A stretch of DNA of 64,000 nt from Halolactibacillus miurensis (GCF_900116255.1 NZ_FPAI01000007.1:1-64000), one strand, 5' to 3'; shown: positions 36,075 through 44,549, numbered from the stretch's first letter. The notes: generated by a model not told the origin, from the letters alone. Translations and numbers: made by a program.

Positions 36075-36507
36075 TGTAAACTCCCCCTTGTTGACATGTG
36101 TCTTATCTGTTTTACCATTCCTTTTTTCATCCCATTTAAAACACGTTTTTAACACTAGTATACATGCACTTTCAGTGCTCAGTCATTAAATACGCTACCT
36201 TAATTACGCTCTAGAAATCTTATCTTTCATCATTTTCATCGTACTGATGACTACTCATCACCCCTTATTACGACGTGTTCTTAGCTAAACGTTAGCCATT
36301 TGTAAAGCCATCGTGCTTCACGGCAAAAAAATAGCCCCGTCCTTAGAAGGAGCATGGGCCTCATCGCTAAAATGTTTGTATTGTATGCAGCGTAACATTT
36401 CAGTCAAAAAATACGCGTAAAATAATACGATGCTTTACTCCATCTAGTCTAGCAATTGACTATCCAAGTGAGCAACTTAAAAGTGAAAAGTAACATTAAA
36501 ATTAAAA

Positions 36508-36531
36508 GAACCCTTGTATATCAAGGGTTCT
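36508..36531 (-). terminator. Terminator of the split tRNA-Val
   Basis: Minus strand: AGAACCCTT, loop GATATAC-like, AAGGGTTCT, then TTTTAATTTT, directly after the tRNA 3' fragment. It belongs to the host side of the junction. The rest of the gap 36190-36507 shows nothing I can support. Confidence 0.8.
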
Positions 36532-36532
36532 C

Positions 36533-36579
36533 GGTAGTGACTTCGACTGGGCTCGAACCAGCGACCCCCACCCTGTCAA
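36533..36579 (-). other. attL-type junction: 3' half of tRNA-Val(GAC)
   Basis: The minus strand reads TTGACAGGGTGGGGGTCGC, the anticodon loop with GAC, the 3' anticodon stem and the variable region. The T arm GCTGG-TTCGAGC-CCAGT and the acceptor end CGAAGTCA follow. The 5' half of the tRNA is missing; upstream is unrelated AT-rich DNA. A 3' fragment with its own terminator, with phage genes on the missing side, is the expected left end after integration into a tRNA gene. The intact tRNA should be restored at the far end of the prophage, beyond 64,000. The acceptor is followed by CTACC, not CCA. Confidence 0.85.
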
Positions 36580-36614
36580 AATAAACCTAATCCCTTTTTA
36601 TTAATTCTATAATT

Positions 36615-36652
36615 TAAAAACCGCTATTATTGGCGGTTTTATTTTTTTTTTT
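36615..36652 (+). terminator. Terminator at the prophage edge
   Basis: AAAAACCGC TATTATTG GCGGTTTT ATTTTTTTTTT. The T-run is strongest on the plus strand, and the minus side also has TTTTT, so it may insulate host and phage transcription. Confidence 0.75.
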
Positions 36653-36674
36653 AATTTAACTAACTACAATAAAT

Positions 36675-36701
36675 TGTGGTCATGTGGTCAAAATGTGGTC
36701 A
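36675..36701. repeat. Three direct copies of TGTGGTCA next to the att site
   Basis: TGTGGTCA at 36675-36682, 36683-36690 and 36694-36701. Short direct repeats about 100 bases from the tRNA crossover are what arm-type binding sites of a tyrosine integrase look like; the role is inferred. Confidence 0.55.
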
Positions 36702-36820
36702 ATCGTTTTACTTACTTTGTATCATAAGTGTATCACGATAAAAAATTTTTTCAATTAGCAGGAATTTAATAATATCATACAGAATATTACATCACAAGAC
36801 AAAAACTGAGGAGAATTGAA

Positions 36821-37021
36821 ATGAATCATAATTATTGGAAAGTTGGTATGTATGAGTGTAAAATGATTACGCATTGCTTTAAAGTTGATTCAGAATCTCA
36901 AGCTAAAAAGATTGCTGAAGGTTGGTCGAAATTTGATGCGCCCATGGAAATATTTATTATAACTGATAACGGTACATTTTTGAATAGAGGTGGTTATAGT
37001 CAATTGTTTAAGAGTTGGTAA
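36821..37021 (+). CDS. Small accessory protein at the prophage edge (66 aa), unknown
   Basis: ATG preceded by GAGGAGAATTGAA. A small soluble protein (KVDSESQAKKIAEGWSKF, MEIFIITDNG) without a known family. It is on the plus strand, opposite to the phage late genes and next to attL, the usual site for genes expressed from the lysogen. Function unknown. The 310 bases after it hold only the palindrome at 37275-37290. Confidence 0.6.
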   Translation: MNHNYWKVGMYECKMITHCFKVDSESQAKKIAEGWSKFDAPMEIFIITDNGTFLNRGGYSQLFKSW

Positions 37022-37274
37022 ATATTTAATTATGCTTTTATCTCGGAAAACTTCTATCAATCTAAAAAAGCCACTCATGTAAAGCGTAGGACTAGATCTT
37101 TACTTATCAACCAGTTTTTCAATGTTACTGTTTAATAGACTAAGCTTTCTAATAATTCTCTATTTTTTTCCTTTAACGTAATCGTAAGAGTAAGGTTAAA
37201 GCTTGGTAGGATAAAGAATTGTTAAACATCGAGTTGAGAATTAGATTGAATTATGTGGAATATTATAGGGAAGA

Positions 37275-37290
37275 CACTTAAAAAAGTGTT
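37275..37290. promoter_or_regulatory. Perfect palindrome upstream of the accessory membrane gene
   Basis: ACACTTAAAAAAGTGT (with a short A/T centre) lies about 40 bases before the start at 37332, next to a TATATT that could be a -10. It could be an operator; a small RNA hairpin is the alternative. Confidence 0.4.
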
Positions 37291-37331
37291 ATATTGTAAT
37301 GGTGAAGCTATCATTAGAAAAGGTGAATTAA

Positions 37332-38108
37332 ATGAAAAAATATAAATGGTTTTTAGTTTTGTTTATTATCTTGTGCACGCCATTAGTCATTAATCTTTTT
37401 TTCATTAATGGTGATATAGAAACAGGAAAGTATTTAGGGAATAAAGAATGGCTTGCTTTTTGGGGGAGTTATATTGGAGGGGTTACAACACTTATTGCAG
37501 TGTTATTGACATTAAATCAAAATAGAGTCGTTATAGATCAAAATAGAGTAGTTATAGATCAAAACAAAGAAATGTTGAATTTCCAAGAAGAACAATATAG
37601 AATATCAATCATGCCAGTTCTTGATGTTAGAATATCTCTTAAAGAAAGTCTACATATGGAGAAACTTCACCCTCCAAATGGCTTTATTATCTTAAATCAA
37701 GAAAGCAATACGCAAGTTTCCAGCTTACCAAAGGAATATAGCGAAGTGATTGATTCAAACATGTTAGAGGAGTCAGATGATGGCATAACTATTAGTACTT
37801 ATATGGTTAATTTAACTTTTATTCGACTTGTTATCACACAAAAAACACATTTAGTCGCAATGAATGTACAATTAAGCATGTATAAAGATGAAAAAGAGTT
37901 ATCTATTACACCACATTTTGTTCTAGCTTCAGAAGAAAGTGTTAAACTCCCTTTATTAATCGATAAAAACTTTCCAAGCGGTGATTATAAATTCATTTTA
38001 CGCTTTCAAGATACCCAAGGTAGAAGTTATCACCAATTTTTCAATATTAAAATAGAGGGTTACGATAAATATTCTTTAAAACCAATTAGTACCCCAAACC
38101 TAAATTAG
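37332..38108 (+). CDS. Accessory membrane protein (258 aa), candidate lysogenic-conversion gene
   Basis: Two membrane helices (about residues 5-26 and 42-64, the second WGSYIGGVTTLIAVLLTL), then a coiled-coil segment with a tandem repeat NRVVIDQ-NRVVIDQ, then about 180 cytoplasmic residues of beta-rich character. Such helix-helix-coil proteins are frequent among phage and mobile-element accessory genes. Some similarly built proteins are toxins or defence effectors, but I cannot assign one here. Plus strand, own spacing from the late genes. Start ATG after AAAGGTGAATTAA. Confidence 0.65.
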   Translation: MKKYKWFLVLFIILCTPLVINLFFINGDIETGKYLGNKEWLAFWGSYIGGVTTLIAVLLTLNQNRVVIDQNRVVIDQNKEMLNFQEEQYRISIMPVLDVRISLKESLHMEKLHPPNGFIILNQESNTQVSSLPKEYSEVIDSNMLEESDDGITISTYMVNLTFIRLVITQKTHLVAMNVQLSMYKDEKELSITPHFVLASEESVKLPLLIDKNFPSGDYKFILRFQDTQGRSYHQFFNIKIEGYDKYSLKPISTPNLN

Positions 38109-38121
38109 CCGCTATTATTCC

Positions 38122-38165
38122 ATAAAGGATCGCTTTTTTTGAAGCGATCCTTTATATTAATTTTT
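38122..38165. terminator. Bidirectional terminator at the end of the late operon
   Basis: AAAGGATCGCTT / AAGCGATCCTTT with T-rich flanks on both strands, between the accessory gene and the endolysin. Confidence 0.85.
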
Positions 38166-38955
38166 AAATGTTTCCGTCATTAAGTCTACGTTGCATTATT
38201 TCCACAACGAATGACGGACGACTTAACTTATTGTCTTTAACAGTACCTAAATAAGCTTGCAACGCACCAATCGTGACTGGACCAAGTAAACCATCTTGCT
38301 TTACTTTAAGTAGCTTTTGTAATGCCTTAATGACTAAGCTACCTTTTTTAGCAGTACCAAACTCGACAGTCGTACCATAAAGCGCCTCGGTGATCTCGTT
38401 GCGTGACTGGTCACTCAAGATGCCATCTTGCACAGTACCAAGTGCTTTTTGCAAAGCAGTAGTTGTCACGTTACCCCATTTGCCATCTACTGCTAAGCTA
38501 GACGTTTTCGCAGGGTATAGATCTTTTTCCAAGTATTGTTCCGGATCAACAGCATTAGACTTAGCCATATTCCAAAGCCCGCCTTTGTGGATCTCAAAGT
38601 GTAAGTGCTGCCCAGTCGAATTACCCGTATTCCCCATCTGTCCGATAACATCACCTTGTTTAACTCTTTGACCTTCTCTAAATCGTCTTGATTTCTCGCG
38701 CATATGAGCATAGACTGTTTCCCACGTGTCGCCATTAATAGTATGCTCAATCATAATCGTTTCGCCGTAGCTAGACGATCTATAGCTACGTCTAACAACA
38801 CCATCCGCTGCAGCTAAAATAGGACGTGACCCACTTTTAGCAATATCAATCCCGTTATGTTTAGATTTAGCTTCGCCCGTGATAGGATTTCTACGCCATC
38901 CGAATGGACTTGTTACTCGTTTTGTGTTTGTTGGCCAGATAAATGTTTTTGTCAT
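38164..38955 (-). CDS. Endolysin: M23 peptidase with peptidoglycan-binding repeats
   Basis: 263 aa. Residues about 8-135 are an M23/LytM metallopeptidase: zinc ligands H33 and D37 in KHNGIDIA and H119 in GQHLHFEIH, with H84 in YAHM and H117 as catalytic helpers. Two peptidoglycan-binding-type repeats follow (about 155-205 and 208-262, VDGKWGNVTTTALQKAL and KQDGLLGPVTIGALQAYL). There is no signal peptide, so release depends on the holin. It cuts cell-wall cross-bridges at lysis. Start ATG after AGGGAGAGATTTAAT. Confidence 0.92.
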   Translation of the reverse strand: MTKTFIWPTNTKRVTSPFGWRRNPITGEAKSKHNGIDIAKSGSRPILAAADGVVRRSYRSSSYGETIMIEHTINGDTWETVYAHMREKSRRFREGQRVKQGDVIGQMGNTGNSTGQHLHFEIHKGGLWNMAKSNAVDPEQYLEKDLYPAKTSSLAVDGKWGNVTTTALQKALGTVQDGILSDQSRNEITEALYGTTVEFGTAKKGSLVIKALQKLLKVKQDGLLGPVTIGALQAYLGTVKDNKLSRPSFVVEIMQRRLNDGNI

Positions 38956-38979
38956 ATTAAATCTCTCCCTTTTTAAAAT

Positions 38980-39183
38980 TTAGTTTCGTGCAATGCTAGC
39001 GTTAGCCCACATAACCGACTGTTCAAGATTGGTGACCGCTAAAGACTTTTCACGGCTGTTCGGGCACTGCGAATCAATCAGGTAAGCCAATTCTTTTGCT
39101 TTTTCTCGGATAGCTGTGTATTTTTCTGGTTGCCCTTCTTTTGGAGCATGGTACATAAAATTATTTTCAATTTGTTTATACAT
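38980..39183 (-). CDS. Acb2/Tad1-family anti-CBASS (cyclic nucleotide sponge) protein
   Basis: 67 aa, essentially one helical hairpin domain. The C-terminal helix reads SREKSLAVTNLEQSVMWANAS followed by IARN. This is the signature I know from Acb2, the phage protein that binds cGAMP-type and cyclic trinucleotide signals and so blocks CBASS defence; related Tad1 counters Thoeris. It sits between holin and endolysin, so it would be made late. Family match is strong; which nucleotide it binds here is unknown. Start ATG after AAGGGAGATAAAAA. Confidence 0.8.
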   Translation of the reverse strand: MYKQIENNFMYHAPKEGQPEKYTAIREKAKELAYLIDSQCPNSREKSLAVTNLEQSVMWANASIARN

Positions 39184-39225
39184 TTTTTATCTCCCTTGTT
39201 TTAGTTAAATTAAAAAGATGCTGCA

Positions 39226-39495
39226 CTAAGCAACATCTTTAGTCATACCGTCACGCTTATTCATAATTTCAAACAATCCTGTACCTGCAAGACCAGCAAA
39301 ACCACCGGCCCACAATCGCAATACTAATTCAAATTCTGTAAACGGATAAGCGATAGCGCCGACAATTAAACCGACAACAACACTAATCAGCGGTAAATAG
39401 TTTTTCGGTAAATTAATCGTTTTCTTCACTAATTCCACTACTGCTGTGACAATTGGCAATAATACTGTTGCAAATAATAATACTTGTTCCATCAT
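39226..39495 (-). CDS. Holin (Hol118-like)
   Basis: 89 aa. Membrane helices at about 3-25 and 34-55 with a weaker one near 57-75, a charged tail, and position just before the endolysin. The block YLPLISVVVGLIVGAIAYPF recalls the A118-type holin of Listeria phages. It would form the membrane lesion that lets the endolysin out. Start ATG after GGGAGAGTAAAT. Confidence 0.8.
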   Translation of the reverse strand: MMEQVLLFATVLLPIVTAVVELVKKTINLPKNYLPLISVVVGLIVGAIAYPFTEFELVLRLWAGGFAGLAGTGLFEIMNKRDGMTKDVA

Positions 39496-39497
39496 AT

Positions 39498-39800
39498 TTA
39501 CTCTCCCTCACTTTTGATTTTGTCTATTCTTTTGTGCGCTTGTTTATTTGACTCTTCTACGCGAGTGACACGTTCACTTAATGCGCCTAATTGACGCTCG
39601 CTTGCTCGTAGATCAATGCGTATATTTTCGACACCTAAACTAATACTGTCGAGCTTAGTTTCTATTACAGCTTCTCTAGTCGCATCGTTTTTTATTGTTG
39701 TTTGATATTCAGTCGCTTGCTTTTGTTTGTTTAGTTGATAACCTAAAACAGCTATCATTACCGATGTAATTGATATAATCACACCTAACTCAATTGTCAT
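39498..39800 (-). CDS. XhlA-like membrane-anchored coiled-coil protein of the lysis cassette
   Basis: 100 aa from ATG at 39800, six bases behind GGAGG; the longer frame to 39836 would start with TTG inside the terminator at 39821-39851, so it is rejected. One N-terminal membrane helix is followed by a long coiled coil (LDSISLGVENIRIDLRAS, QLGALSERVTRVEE). This resembles XhlA (PBSX), which cooperates with the holin in lysis. Confidence 0.75.
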   Translation of the reverse strand: MTIELGVIISITSVMIAVLGYQLNKQKQATEYQTTIKNDATREAVIETKLDSISLGVENIRIDLRASERQLGALSERVTRVEESNKQAHKRIDKIKSEGE

Positions 39801-39820
39801 GCTATGCCTCCAATCCATAA

Positions 39821-39851
39821 TAAAAAGAGCCGCCAATAGGCAGACTCTTTA
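39821..39851 (-). terminator. Terminator between tail genes and lysis cassette
   Basis: Minus strand: AAAGAGTCTGCC TATT GGCGGCTCTTTTTATT with one bulged base. It separates the structural genes from the lysis genes, which may need readthrough or their own promoter. Confidence 0.75.
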
Positions 39852-39852
39852 C

Positions 39853-40083
39853 TTAATTTATATCGATTTCTTCCGTATCTAATTCAATTAGATTTTCATC
39901 AACGTCTAATGCTTTTGCTATTCTTTTAGTTAAGAAACGGCCTGGTATCACGAGTGATTGTTCAATTTTTTTAAATCGCTCTCTAACTTCTTTTTCCTTC
40001 TCTTTATCTTTTAAATCGATATCTAAATGAGAAATCCTGAAATAATCATCTTCGTATGAGTGATCAATTATTATTCTAATCAT
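39853..40083 (-). CDS. Unknown phage protein (76 aa)
   Basis: Acidic and lysine-rich small protein (DLKDKEKEKEVRERFKKIEQ) of unknown function. It overlaps the gene before it by four bases and is the last gene before the terminator of the tail operon. Confidence 0.6.
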   Translation of the reverse strand: MIRIIIDHSYEDDYFRISHLDIDLKDKEKEKEVRERFKKIEQSLVIPGRFLTKRIAKALDVDENLIELDTEEIDIN

Positions 40084-40316
40084 CTTTTTGTCTTTTTTAG
40101 AGAGGATAGAATTTTTCTCTTTTCTTCTTCATTTAAATGACTATATTCTTTTAACCACTCTACGAATAATCTAACAACGCCTTTTGATGATAAACTGATT
40201 TTATCCTCGTCATCAGGTCCTTTTCCAATGTCCAACTTCCCGTTAGATGAAACATCAAACCATAGTGATACAGCCTTATTATATTGACTTAAATCTTCAA
40301 TCTTGAAATTAGCCAC
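40080..40316 (-). CDS. Unknown phage protein (78 aa)
   Basis: Start chosen as GTG at 40316, eight bases behind GGGAG; the earlier GTG at 40325 overlaps that site. Contains FKIEDLSQYNKAVSLWFDV and a basic C-terminus (KKTKR). No family recognised. Translationally coupled to the next gene. Confidence 0.6.
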   Translation of the reverse strand: MANFKIEDLSQYNKAVSLWFDVSSNGKLDIGKGPDDEDKISLSSKGVVRLFVEWLKEYSHLNEEEKRKILSSLKKTKR

Positions 40317-40429
40317 ATTTAACACTCCCTTTTCTCGTAATAATTAACTAATTCGACAAGAGAGTGTTGAATCCCTGCAAATACTTGTAAATCTTCAAAC
40401 AATTACGTCATTCGTAATCTGGATATTCA

Positions 40430-40840
40430 TTATTCGTCACCTCCCTCAAACTGCTCACAAATATAATCATAGACAACAGCTTCTTGACCACTAAAATTTT
40501 TATCGCACTCATCAAGTACTCTTTTAATTGTTTTCAACATCTCTTGATGATCACCACCATCAATCACGAATGATTCATTTAAAAGTTCTTCGTAATCATC
40601 ATGAAACGCCTGCTGATCAACGATAACGTACTTCTCGTTTTCAACTGCAGGTTTCCCATCACTATCTTTTTCTGCGTGCTCTTCAGCTAGTGCCTTTCGC
40701 TGTTCTTCAACGTCTTGTGATCGTTCAGTTAGAAGTTTAATGAATCTCGTGCGGTGTCGAGACTCTTTCCCCTTTAAAGCCAAATCAAAAAGCAGGCTAG
40801 TCACCTGCCCTAAATATGCATGTTTAATTGATACGTTCAT
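40430..40840 (-). CDS. DUF1617-family phage protein
   Basis: 136 aa. The order IKHAYLGQVTSLLFDLALKG, KESRHRTRFIKLL, an acidic middle and IDGGDHQEMLKTIKRVL matches the DUF1617 family found behind the tail genes of Gram-positive siphophages. Function unknown, probably a minor structural or assembly factor. Start ATG after AGGAGGAAAAAAG. Confidence 0.8.
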   Translation of the reverse strand: MNVSIKHAYLGQVTSLLFDLALKGKESRHRTRFIKLLTERSQDVEEQRKALAEEHAEKDSDGKPAVENEKYVIVDQQAFHDDYEELLNESFVIDGGDHQEMLKTIKRVLDECDKNFSGQEAVVYDYICEQFEGGDE

Positions 40841-40851
40841 CTTTTTTCCTC

Positions 40852-43800
40852 CTATACGACCATTTCTAGGTCAGATATTCTTTGTTCTAATTGATCTATT
40901 TTACTCTTTTGAACTCTCGCTATTTTCCACAAAACTGATACCATCGAATATGGATCAACGCCGTCCTCGTCTCGAATTTCTTGCGGAACCATCTCTGATA
41001 AGACACCAATTTTCGGTTTATCATATATACCAGCTTCTAAATTCGCTTTTAAGTGGTACTGGAACACGTCAGTATTATCAAGTATCCGATTAGCTTCGTA
41101 TTCGTCAAAAGGAATAATATTATCTTTATACAGTAAAGATGAGCTTGTAGGGAATGACGCTGCTCTTACAGGTTTATAAGTTGATGTAGAACCCTTCTGA
41201 GTGACTCTAACCTCGCCATCACTTGCCGGTCTAACGTATAAATTTGCACCAACATCGTTATGGTCAACAACGTTCGTTTCCGGATAGGCTGTACCGTCCC
41301 AACGCACAGTCCCAGATATTGTTCCTCCTGTTTTTTCAAGGAAATCATAATAGTGATGCCCATCTAATAAATCCGCATCAAGACCCGAACCAGCACCATC
41401 ATTTCTATCATGCCAGATTTTACATTTTTCTCTCCACGTGCTTCCTGTCCCAGACTGAAAATAAAAATTATCGTTTGCGCTAGTGGAAGCCGGGCCACTT
41501 ATACGCCAAGCAGCATATGAACCAGACCAGCCTTTCACTAATATCCCTGATCGCCATGACTCCCCATCATCAAAATAACTGAATATGGTTTTTATTGAAT
41601 TGGCAGCTAAATCACTCGGGGTTGGATAATAAGAGCTTGAGCCTGTAGAACCCGACATTGAACGACCGTCTTCAATGTGGATACTTCCATCAGAATTAAT
41701 AGATTTTGTATCGTTAAAATATAGCGCAGTATTAACGTTCACTAATCCTGCTGTCAGTCTTAACTCGCTATCAGCTCTTATTTCGAATAACGATGCACCA
41801 GAAGGATTCACACCAGTTGTAATATCTCCTCTAAAAAAACCATCACTTGACCTAAACAACATACGAGCGTCTTGTAGTTCAAAATCTAACTTATACGATA
41901 AAAATCTATCGCCAGACAAATCAACAAAAGCGTCCGGCACTTCTGTGGACGTGTCATATCTTCCTACATATAAAGACGACGCATTAACGATTAGTTGACG
42001 GTCTTGTGTCGGTGATATTGAGGCGAAAGAAGACCCTCTAATATAGACCCCTTCAATGTCTATCGCGCTTAACGTGCCAGTCATAATTTTATCTGCGCTT
42101 AAACTGGATATTTTCGCATCGTCTATTGACGCATTAGCTATCTTTGCATTGGTGATTGCTGCATCGGCTATTTTTGCATTTGTAATTGATGCATCAGCAA
42201 TCTTTGCGCTATCAACAGCCAAATCAGCTATCTTTAAGTTTGTAATCGCAGCGTCTTTGACTTGTAAGGTATCAACTGCCGCCGTACCGATTTTAGCGTT
42301 AGTTATCGCACCGTTTTCAATCGCTATATTCCCGACAGCCGCATTAGCTATTTTTTCAGCTGTGACAGCACTGTCCGTTAACTTACTTGCATCAACAGCC
42401 AAATCAGCGAGTATATCAGCGTTAACACTGCCAAACAGCATGTCATCTGTGATAATTTTTACTGTCGTCGCGCTCACGATCGTTGTAAAATCGCTTGGAC
42501 GACCGTGATGATTAACAGCCCTTAATGTGTAGTACCACGTTTCACTCGTCTCAACAACGTGACTATACCCACTTGAGTCACCTTCAAAAATAAGGTTTTG
42601 AGGTTGTGTTATATAATCGATTGACTTAGCTGCATAAAGCTCGTATTTTTTTACGTTGATAGAGTTTGAATAATCCCATGCAATTTGAATTGTTTTAAAT
42701 CCTGCAGTGACAGAAAAGCCAGTCGGGATTGCGGGCTTGACGTTAGGATAACTGTCTTCCGTGACATTTTTCCATCTGTCTCGATTAGACTCGATTGTAT
42801 TAACAATCTCGTTGATCTTATTGTCTGTCGATATTTTTTGGTCTGTAAACACTCGGTATTCAGCACCAACAACAATTGTATTGTTGGCCGGATTCTCCAT
42901 GTCAATCGACAGTTTTTTAATCAAGTAATAATCATCGATATCGTGTATTGCGCTTTTAACTTCGACATATTCAAAGTAGTTAAGTTCGTCAAAATTAACG
43001 TCCGCCATCGATTTGTCAATCGCTTTTAATTCGACTGTGACAGGCGTTTTAATAGCTTCAGATAGATAAGCTTCAGCTTTTGTTTTTAAATTGCTTGGTA
43101 GAGTCACGTCGCTAAATTCAACTGTTTCATAAACCCAACCATAAGCGTCAACAGCCTCTTGATTGTAGATGTAATCAACACCATCATTCACTGACGTTAT
43201 GTCGACGTACGACTCGTTGCCTTCTTCATCTTCAATTCTGGCGCCTTTCGGTATAACAGCTGTTACAATCGCGCTGCCTTTTCTCGACCTTGTTAAATCC
43301 AATAGATTTTCTCTAAACTCTATTTTTTGATTACTGTAAAAAGTAGAGTCTTGTAAAAAGTCGACGTAATTGACGTTATTTTCGCGTCTAAAGTGTAAAT
43401 AGCCGTTAAATGATTTAATCACTTTATTTGTGATAACATCCCATGTTTTTGTGTGAGTTGCATCTGATCTAACGATGTAGTCGTTATCATCTTGTATCGT
43501 TATGTTACCGATGTATAATTTTTTATAGTCATCAACTTGATCGTTGTGTTGCGATATAATCATGTTGATATACTCTGATACACTACCAGTAAATTCATAC
43601 GGCCTTATGACAGAGTCATTTAAATACCCTAGCGCGCCTTCACACGCGACTTTTTTATCGTTGTAAAATCCGATGTCGTCATCCAAAACACGCCCATAAA
43701 AAAGAAGCGTATCATCTTGATACAATTCAATGATTGATTTGAGCTTATAAACACTCTCGTATAGTGGATGAGTTGGATAAATTGTAAAATCAAATCCACC

Positions 43801-43899
43801 CGTTTTATTAACTTCAAGCGTTAGTTTTTTATCGGTGATTTTAAGTTCATCGACACGTGGATCAAACAGCAGTTGACCATCACAATAAACTGTGTACAT
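40852..43899 (-). CDS. Tail endopeptidase/fibre with FN3, 10-residue repeats and S74-type chaperone end
   Basis: 1015 aa. Residues about 1-370 match the prophage tail endopeptidase (Tal-like baseplate hub) family. An FN3 domain follows (about 390-480, PTGFSVTAGFKTIQIAWDY), then a run of degenerate 10-residue repeats of the type AKIADAAITN (about 490-610), which should form a trimeric shaft. A beta-rich receptor-binding region comes next. The C-terminus (from about 914) has SSSLLYKDNI and ends in a coiled coil (KSKIDQLEQRISDLE), as in intramolecular chaperones (peptidase S74). Ser920 lies five residues before Lys925, the spacing of the Ser-Lys self-cleavage dyad. Confidence 0.88.
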   Translation of the reverse strand: MYTVYCDGQLLFDPRVDELKITDKKLTLEVNKTGGFDFTIYPTHPLYESVYKLKSIIELYQDDTLLFYGRVLDDDIGFYNDKKVACEGALGYLNDSVIRPYEFTGSVSEYINMIISQHNDQVDDYKKLYIGNITIQDDNDYIVRSDATHTKTWDVITNKVIKSFNGYLHFRRENNVNYVDFLQDSTFYSNQKIEFRENLLDLTRSRKGSAIVTAVIPKGARIEDEEGNESYVDITSVNDGVDYIYNQEAVDAYGWVYETVEFSDVTLPSNLKTKAEAYLSEAIKTPVTVELKAIDKSMADVNFDELNYFEYVEVKSAIHDIDDYYLIKKLSIDMENPANNTIVVGAEYRVFTDQKISTDNKINEIVNTIESNRDRWKNVTEDSYPNVKPAIPTGFSVTAGFKTIQIAWDYSNSINVKKYELYAAKSIDYITQPQNLIFEGDSSGYSHVVETSETWYYTLRAVNHHGRPSDFTTIVSATTVKIITDDMLFGSVNADILADLAVDASKLTDSAVTAEKIANAAVGNIAIENGAITNAKIGTAAVDTLQVKDAAITNLKIADLAVDSAKIADASITNAKIADAAITNAKIANASIDDAKISSLSADKIMTGTLSAIDIEGVYIRGSSFASISPTQDRQLIVNASSLYVGRYDTSTEVPDAFVDLSGDRFLSYKLDFELQDARMLFRSSDGFFRGDITTGVNPSGASLFEIRADSELRLTAGLVNVNTALYFNDTKSINSDGSIHIEDGRSMSGSTGSSSYYPTPSDLAANSIKTIFSYFDDGESWRSGILVKGWSGSYAAWRISGPASTSANDNFYFQSGTGSTWREKCKIWHDRNDGAGSGLDADLLDGHHYYDFLEKTGGTISGTVRWDGTAYPETNVVDHNDVGANLYVRPASDGEVRVTQKGSTSTYKPVRAASFPTSSSLLYKDNIIPFDEYEANRILDNTDVFQYHLKANLEAGIYDKPKIGVLSEMVPQEIRDEDGVDPYSMVSVLWKIARVQKSKIDQLEQRISDLEMVV
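42085..42400. repeat. In-frame degenerate 30-bp repeats in the tail fibre gene
   Basis: About ten degenerate 30-base units encode the (A/S)KIADAAITN pattern. Typical units contain GCATCGGCTATTTTTGCAT on the plus strand. They are coding repeats, not a CRISPR array: there are no unique spacers. Confidence 0.8.
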
Positions 43900-44549
43900 T
43901 AAATCGCCCCCTCTCTATATTCAACAGAGAGTTTTGTTCCTTCAGCACCACTGAATGTAATGTTGTTATCACCTTCAGTGAATACAATGTTAGTGATCCG
44001 GTGCGTACCTGCGTCTAGCGTGTAGCTATTACCGTTAAACGTAATTGTGATTTCACCGTCAGTCGTGATCGTCGGGATCACACGCTTACGTGAGTTTTTG
44101 CATACGATTGACTTTGTTCCGGCGCTATCTATCGTTACGTTATAGATTGTCGGTATTTTTTTGATCATATACGTGTCGCAAGTCGCGGCAACGGTCAATC
44201 TTAGTACAACTCCATCTCTTTCGAACGTTGTTTGGCACCGTCCATCTAAATAATATTCTTTTAGATTGTCGGTCTCTATAACTCTTCTTTTGCCATGCAA
44301 ATGAGCTCTCACCTTTCTCTTTAAAGGCTCCCACTCTTTTTCATTTCCTATAAAAGCAAAAGAAGCTTCGAATTTTCGGTCTTTATAAGCGATGTCGCCC
44401 GTCAGAGATTCGGTTAAATCAATACTTCCGTCTCTGAATGGTATGTCGATGTAAAGTTCCTTAGGTTCCGGTTCCTCTACATTGACTGATGTACAAAAAA
44501 GACCCCAATCCGAATAAGACGCTACGCCATCAAAAATAACTTGGTTCAC
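43899..44549 (-). CDS. Distal tail protein (Dit)
   Basis: 216 aa, Sipho_tail/Dit family: FDGVASYSDWGLFCTSVNVEEPEPKE-type N-terminus (seen as FDGVASYSDWG), then RDGSIDLTESLTG and a galectin-like C-terminal sandwich. Dit forms the hexameric hub at the tail tip that carries the Tal/fibre. Starts with GTG overlapping the tape measure stop; its own stop abuts the fibre gene start. Confidence 0.9.
   Translation of the reverse strand: MNQVIFDGVASYSDWGLFCTSVNVEEPEPKELYIDIPFRDGSIDLTESLTGDIAYKDRKFEASFAFIGNEKEWEPLKRKVRAHLHGKRRVIETDNLKEYYLDGRCQTTFERDGVVLRLTVAATCDTYMIKKIPTIYNVTIDSAGTKSIVCKNSRKRVIPTITTDGEITITFNGNSYTLDAGTHRITNIVFTEGDNNITFSGAEGTKLSVEYREGAI

Noticed and set aside
36533-36579. Functional tRNA gene
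   Set aside because: Only the anticodon loop to acceptor 3' side is present; the 5' half is absent.
39801-39836. Longer start (TTG 39836) for the XhlA-like gene
   Set aside because: It lies within the terminator hairpin; ATG 39800 has a GGAGG site.
42085-42400. CRISPR-like repeat array
   Set aside because: The repeats are in frame, degenerate and contiguous, coding AKIADAAITN-type units; no spacers.
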